From Chitinophagaceae bacterium (GTDB lineage: Bacteria; Bacteroidota; Bacteroidia; Chitinophagales; Chitinophagaceae): a DNA stretch of 8,721 nucleotides. This document shows positions 5,332 through 8,721 of this stretch, one piece after another. The stretch covers positions 1 to 8,721 of the forward strand of contig PMUF01000391.1 of assembly GCA_003167015.1 (NCBI GenBank), given 5' to 3'. The notes under the pieces were generated by a model. That model was given only the letters and a program-made list of their open reading frames with translations, ran no database searches and was not told where the DNA came from. A program made the position numbers and the translations under genes. Position 1 is the stretch's first letter, and every line of letters starts with the position of its first letter.

Positions 5332-5722
5332 GACAGCGACAAATGTAGGCTAAATTGCAGCTTCGCCAAACTGGGGTCTACGATCACCTGGTCATGTTCA
5401 AAATCCAGATTGATGCGCCATTTTCGCAAGGTGGAGGCACCAATGATGATTTCTTCATTTATGTCCGGGACGATCAGGAATTCATCTGAAAGTAATATAT
5501 CGTTGATATAGAAATCAAGCAGAATGGCTTCTTTAATTTCAATGTAATCGTCAGGATTGTCCTTATAAAATTTCCGAACTCGCCCTAGTCGGATCGGCGT
5601 TTCCAATTCCTTAAGATAATTTGGATGAATACAAGATAAATTAATGCTGCTATCAAATAGCGTATTCAAATTTTTCTTTCCCTTCGAGCCAAGATATAGC
5701 AGGGAAGTTTAATAAGTGACAT
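5328..5722 (-). pseudogene. Retropepsin-like aspartic protease, frameshifted
   Basis: The long open part (113 codons from TTG 5669) has a retropepsin-like shape. It has an active-site-like strand TLFDSSINLSCI, a middle strand EAILLDFYINDILLSDEFLIVPD, and the closing motif IIIGASTLRKWRINLDFEHD. Upstream in another frame, ATG 5722 reads MSLIKLPCYILARRERKI and then TGA. That supplies the missing first strand. Adding one A to the A5 run (+ strand T-run 5671-5675) joins the parts into about 131 residues, with the putative catalytic Asp at 24. The triad reads DSS, not the usual DTG or DSG. A TACATTTG promoter lies 15 nt upstream of that ATG. The gene is more AT-rich than its neighbours, suggesting acquisition. 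It may be a decaying pseudogene, a recoded gene or a sequencing indel. Its end overlaps tadA (ATGA). Confidence 0.68.
5340..5370 (-). promoter_or_regulatory. tadA promoter inside the retropepsin-like gene
   Basis: On the minus strand, TTTG (5370-5367), exactly 19 nt, then TACATTTG (5347-5340) match the full Bacteroidota promoter consensus. The -7 element ends 8 nt before the tadA ATG, so the mRNA leader would be very short. Both boxes lie in coding sequence for the last residues of the retropepsin-like protein. Confidence 0.82.
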
Positions 5723-5737
5723 AAGATTGGCTTTCAA

Positions 5738-5745
5738 CAAATGTA
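5738..5745 (-). promoter_or_regulatory. Promoter -7 element for the retropepsin-like gene
   Basis: TACATTTG on the minus strand matches TAnnTTTG and lies 15 nt upstream of the ATG at 5722. A TTTTG lies 14 nt further upstream, closer than the usual 19-21 nt, so the -33 box is doubtful. It supports 5722, not the in-frame TTG 5669, as the original gene start. Confidence 0.55.
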
Positions 5746-5784
5746 GACTTTAAAGACCGCAAAAGTTTAGAAAGATTTGCACAC

Positions 5785-6825
5785 TCAGTAAGCGCAATCA
5801 TTCACCTGTTCCGAGGAAAATTCTGCGACGAATCGTTCGGGCACGAATCCGGCATACCGTTGCTGCACCTGCTGCAACACCTCTTCGATCTCTTCCACTG
5901 TCTTCATCTGCACCAGCTGATTGCGGAACTCTTTGACGTAGGGAAACCCTTTGAGATAATTGGTATAATGGCGCCGCATTTCCAGGATGCCGACCACGGG
6001 GCCCTTCCATTCGACGGAGCGTACGAGATGGTCCCGGATGGCGCCGGTCCGTTGTTCGATAGTAGGCGGCGGCAGATGTTCGCCGGTGCGGAGATAATGC
6101 TTTATTTCATTGAAGATCCAGGGATACCCGATCGCTGCGCGGCCGATCATGATGCCGTCGACCCCATAGCGGTCGCGATACAGACGTGCCTTTTCGGGAG
6201 AGTCGATGTCGCCGTTGCCGAAGATCGGAATATGAATGCGTGGATTTTCCTTTATCCGTGCGATGAGCGTCCAGTCCGCCTCACCTTTATATAGCTGGGC
6301 CCTGGTGCGGCCATGGATCGTCAGGGCCGCGATTCCCACATCCTGCAATCTTTCGGCTACTTCTTCGATATTTTTCGACTGGTCGTCCCAGCCCAGGCGT
6401 GTCTTCACCGTCACCGGTAAGGTCGTGCCCCTCACTACTGCGGAGGTCAGCCGCGTCATGGCGTCGATATCTTTCAGGACGGCGGCGCCGGCGCCTTTGC
6501 AAACGACTTTCTTTACCGGGCAGCCGAAATTGATATCGACCAGGTCCGGCTGGACGGTGTCCACGATCCGGGCGCTCATGGCCATCGCTTCTTCATCCCC
6601 GCCGAAGATCTGGATGCCGAAAGGGCGTTCGTATTCGAAAAAATCAAGCTTCTGGCGGCTTTTGATGGCGTCCCGGATCAATCCCTCGCTGGAGATGAAC
6701 TCGCTGTACATGAGATCCGCTCCATTTTGCTTGCAGACATAACGGAAAGGAGGGTCGCTCACATCTTCCATGGGTGCGAGGAGTAGCGGAAATGCAGGAA
6801 TTTGTATCTTGCCGATGTTTATCAC
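5785..6825 (-). CDS. dusB: tRNA-dihydrouridine synthase B family
   Basis: Dus enzymes reduce uridines in tRNA to dihydrouridine using FMN and NADPH; the DusB type acts on U17 in E. coli. The protein is 346 aa, close to the family norm. It begins with the TIM-barrel opening FPLLLAPMEDVSDPPFR. Cys102 in DINFGCPVKKV is the catalytic proton donor. Lys141 in TVKTRLGWD and His171 in IHGRTRAQ contact FMN or substrate. IFGNGDI and GIMIGRAAIGYPWIF are the FMN-phosphate loops. The C-terminal helical tRNA-binding domain (about 250-346) includes MRRHYTNYLKGFPYVKEFRNQL. The start is GTG 6825; no ATG occurs before Met19, which is inside the fold. A TAAATTTG promoter lies 10 nt upstream. It is divergent from the CPBP gene. 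Confidence 0.95.
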   Translation of the reverse strand: MINIGKIQIPAFPLLLAPMEDVSDPPFRYVCKQNGADLMYSEFISSEGLIRDAIKSRQKLDFFEYERPFGIQIFGGDEEAMAMSARIVDTVQPDLVDINFGCPVKKVVCKGAGAAVLKDIDAMTRLTSAVVRGTTLPVTVKTRLGWDDQSKNIEEVAERLQDVGIAALTIHGRTRAQLYKGEADWTLIARIKENPRIHIPIFGNGDIDSPEKARLYRDRYGVDGIMIGRAAIGYPWIFNEIKHYLRTGEHLPPPTIEQRTGAIRDHLVRSVEWKGPVVGILEMRRHYTNYLKGFPYVKEFRNQLVQMKTVEEIEEVLQQVQQRYAGFVPERFVAEFSSEQVNDCAY

Positions 6826-6835
6826 GATAAAGTCA

Positions 6836-6843
6836 CAAATTTA
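6836..6843 (-). promoter_or_regulatory. dusB promoter, -7 element
   Basis: TAAATTTG on the minus strand matches TAnnTTTG and lies 10 nt before the GTG start at 6825, giving a very short leader. No TTTG -33 box is visible at the right distance. The divergent CPBP gene has no matching element in the 67-nt shared gap. Confidence 0.58.
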
Positions 6844-6892
6844 CGCATTGGCCGTGGATTTCCCTAGCGCGGGCCGGTGCAAAGAGCCACAT

Positions 6893-7822
6893 ATGTCTAA
6901 CAACCTCAAAATTCCCTCTCCCTGGTCGCAACTGGCCCTTTTCATGCTGACCCTCGGGGGGGCACTGATCTTTTATACTGTCGCCGGCGGGCTTATTATG
7001 CAGGCAACCGGCATTACGGGCGAGGTCCGGACCGGTACGGCCTGGGACGATCCCCGGGCAGTTGGCATTTTAAAGTGGCTGCAGGGGCTGTCATCGGTCA
7101 TCGTCTTCGGTATTCCGGCGTTTTGCTATGCGCTGCTGACCTTCAGGGACAGACCCTTGTACCAGTTGGGGCTGCGCCCGGCCAGGCCCGACAGTTTTTA
7201 TCTCCTGGCTATTCTCCTGCTACTGATCGGGCTTCCGCTGGAAGGATGGCTCGGCGACCTGAATAAAATGGCCCACCTGCCAGGATGGATGACCCAGCTG
7301 GAAAGAGACAATGACCGCCAGGTGACGGCCTTTCTGAAAGTCAATACGCCTTTCGACATCGTCTACAACATCGTGATCATGGCAGCCTTGCCGGCTTTCT
7401 TCGAAGAGCTATGCTTTCGCGGCGTTTTGCAGCGCATCCTTATTCAGATCTTCCGGAATCCGTGGGTCGGGATAGTCGTCACCGGGATCTTTTTTTCCGC
7501 CTTCCACATGCAATTCGAAGGTTTTTTGCCGCGCACCTTCCTCGGTATCCTGCTGGGGGCCGCCTGCTGGTACAGCGGCAGCCTCTGGACGGCCATCCTG
7601 GCTCACTTTTTTTACAATGGTATAACGGTGATCATAGCGATGTACTATCCGGAAATGGTGGCCAAAAACCCTTCCGTACCGTTATATACCGTCTTGATAA
7701 GTTTGGTAATAGTCGTAGGTTTGTTATATCGGATGTACAAGCAATCTGCCGTCACCTATGCGCAGGTATACTCCGACAGGAAAACAGGCGAATTTGATGA
7801 CTTCCTAACCGGCAAGCTCTAA
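6893..7822 (+). CDS. CPBP-family intramembrane metalloprotease
   Basis: The protein is 309 aa and multi-spanning, with hydrophobic segments at about 12-37, 65-83, 101-119, 158-170, 191-205, 214-228, 231-252 and 264-280. The CPBP (Abi/Rce1-like) signature is complete: Glu171-Glu172 with Arg176 in FFEELCFRGVLQR, His205 in FFSAFHMQFEGFLPRTFLG, and His238 in LAHFFYN. These residues line the metal or catalytic site inside the membrane. In eukaryotes Rce1 removes the tail of prenylated proteins; substrates of bacterial homologues are mostly unknown. ATG 6893 is chosen because the frame upstream (to 6770) overlaps the dusB start and promoter. A weak AAAGAG precedes it. It ends 9 nt before cdsA and is probably cotranscribed with it. 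Confidence 0.9.
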   Translation: MSNNLKIPSPWSQLALFMLTLGGALIFYTVAGGLIMQATGITGEVRTGTAWDDPRAVGILKWLQGLSSVIVFGIPAFCYALLTFRDRPLYQLGLRPARPDSFYLLAILLLLIGLPLEGWLGDLNKMAHLPGWMTQLERDNDRQVTAFLKVNTPFDIVYNIVIMAALPAFFEELCFRGVLQRILIQIFRNPWVGIVVTGIFFSAFHMQFEGFLPRTFLGILLGAACWYSGSLWTAILAHFFYNGITVIIAMYYPEMVAKNPSVPLYTVLISLVIVVGLLYRMYKQSAVTYAQVYSDRKTGEFDDFLTGKL

Positions 7823-7831
7823 CTTTACGAT

Positions 7832-8721
7832 ATGGCTTTGAACCTTTCAATACTAAAGACCCGCTCACTAACGGCTGCCGTATTTGTGATCGTCATGCTG
7901 ACGGGATTGCTGTGGAATCCCTGGAGCTTTTTCGTCCTTTTCTCCATTATTCATTTCGGCTGCTGGTCGGAATACCAGGAGATGCTGGTCCTGATCAATA
8001 AGGACTACAAGACCATTTCCCCTTTTCATCGCTATAGCGTTCCGCTGGCCGGATGGTGCCTGATGATGTATTTCGATCAGGGGAACCTGGCCATTGCCGG
8101 GCTGTCGCTGCATGTCATCGGCTGGTGGGGCTGCCTGAGCTTCCTGGTCCTGAGTGTGATAGGCGAGATCCTTCAGTACAAGAGCCTGAACATGGCCAAT
8201 ATCGGCCGCTCGGCGTTGGGCCTCCTCTATATTTCAGTCAGCCTGACTATGTTGATGTGGCTGCGGACGAAATTTTATAAGAGCCCTATTCCTTTCGCCG
8301 ACCGGATACCCGTCCTGATGATCATCGGGTCGATCTGGATCAACGATACGATGGCTTATATCGTCGGATCGATCATTGGCAGGACACCATTGTCGGCCAT
8401 CTCCCCCAAAAAGACATGGGAGGGCACCATTGGCGGGATCATCCTGGCCGTCGGTGTCATGGGGTTGATCGGCTACTGGCTGAACAACGAACCGGCATGG
8501 GCGTTATTTGCGCCCGGCCACTGGATGGCAGTAGCCGCCATTGCGTCGGTCACCGGTACTTTTGGCGATTTGCTGGAGAGCAAACTGAAGCGAATGGCCG
8601 GGCTTAAAGACAGCGGGCATATCATGCCAGGGCACGGCGGGTTCCTGGACAGGTTCGATTCATTACTGGTGGCGACTCCTTTCGCGTTTGCCTACCTGCT
8701 ATGGGTCATCTACGGATCATA
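7832..8721 (+). CDS. cdsA: Phosphatidate cytidylyltransferase
   Basis: CdsA makes CDP-diacylglycerol from phosphatidate and CTP, the branch point for phospholipid synthesis at the cytoplasmic membrane. The frame from ATG 7832 gives 296 codons and then TA at the window end, so probably only the last base of a TAA or TAG stop is missing. The CDS signature is intact near the C-terminus: Ser250, Lys253-Arg254, Lys259-Asp260-Ser261, then PGHGGFLDRFDS at 266-277. Upstream, SPKKTWEGTIGG and NDTMAYIVGSIIGR are further conserved blocks. Several membrane helices precede them, starting at about 15-45. The 9-nt gap after the CPBP gene suggests one transcript. The nearby TAACTTTAC resembles but does not match a -7 element. 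Confidence 0.95.
   Translation, partial: MALNLSILKTRSLTAAVFVIVMLTGLLWNPWSFFVLFSIIHFGCWSEYQEMLVLINKDYKTISPFHRYSVPLAGWCLMMYFDQGNLAIAGLSLHVIGWWGCLSFLVLSVIGEILQYKSLNMANIGRSALGLLYISVSLTMLMWLRTKFYKSPIPFADRIPVLMIIGSIWINDTMAYIVGSIIGRTPLSAISPKKTWEGTIGGIILAVGVMGLIGYWLNNEPAWALFAPGHWMAVAAIASVTGTFGDLLESKLKRMAGLKDSGHIMPGHGGFLDRFDSLLVATPFAFAYLLWVIYGS

Noticed and set aside
6770..6892. Upstream extension of the CPBP protease
   Set aside because: It overlaps the start and promoter of dusB, and the added residues do not resemble a membrane protein N-terminus.
1..8721. A novel multi-gene system, mobile element, CRISPR array or defence island
   Set aside because: All but a few small genes are recognisable housekeeping genes, and no transposase, integrase, direct-repeat array or RNA gene is visible.

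Overview
This window reads as an ordinary chromosomal segment of a Bacteroidota bacterium, most likely from the Chitinophagales/Chitinophagaceae. The evidence is the repeated Bacteroidota -7 promoter element TAnnTTTG in front of genes, two of them with a TTTG box exactly 19 nt upstream. Other pointers are the weak Shine-Dalgarno sites, paired OmpH/Skp genes ahead of murI, Bacteroidota-type small lipoproteins, and a CPBP protease next to cdsA. The genus is an inference; no rRNA or other strong marker is present.

Layout, left to right. Positions 1-845 (+) hold the end of one OmpH/Skp-like periplasmic chaperone gene and a complete second paralogue, closed by a clear intrinsic terminator. murI (glutamate racemase, 964-1794, +) follows with its own promoter. 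A hairpin-rich gap leads to a DUF6252-like lipoprotein (1896-2399, +). Next is the conserved rpmH-rnpA-yidD block (2597-3378, +), with a structured leader upstream of rpmH. A lipoprotein of unknown function (3400-4020, -) and a Mn-type superoxide dismutase (4120-4728, -) run convergently towards this block. tadA (4882-5331, -), a frameshifted retropepsin-like gene (5328-5722, -) and dusB (5785-6825, -) complete the minus-strand cluster. A CPBP intramembrane protease (6893-7822, +) diverges from dusB and is followed 9 nt later by cdsA (7832 to the window end, +).

The genes are mainly housekeeping. They cover envelope biogenesis (OmpH chaperones, MurI, YidD, CdsA), RNA processing and modification (RnpA, TadA, DusB), ribosome assembly (L34) and oxidative stress defence (SOD). 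I see no mobile element, CRISPR array, tRNA, rRNA or defence island.

The most unusual points are these. (1) rnpA has no ATG, GTG or TTG that would yield a full-length protein; it lies in the same frame as rpmH, separated by one TAG, and ATC is the only plausible initiator. (2) The retropepsin-like gene is split by a one-base frameshift at a short A-run, and its promoter and ATG become visible once the shift is allowed for. (3) The tadA promoter lies inside the 3' end of that retropepsin gene. (4) Several hairpins and short tandem duplications lie in the intergenic regions.
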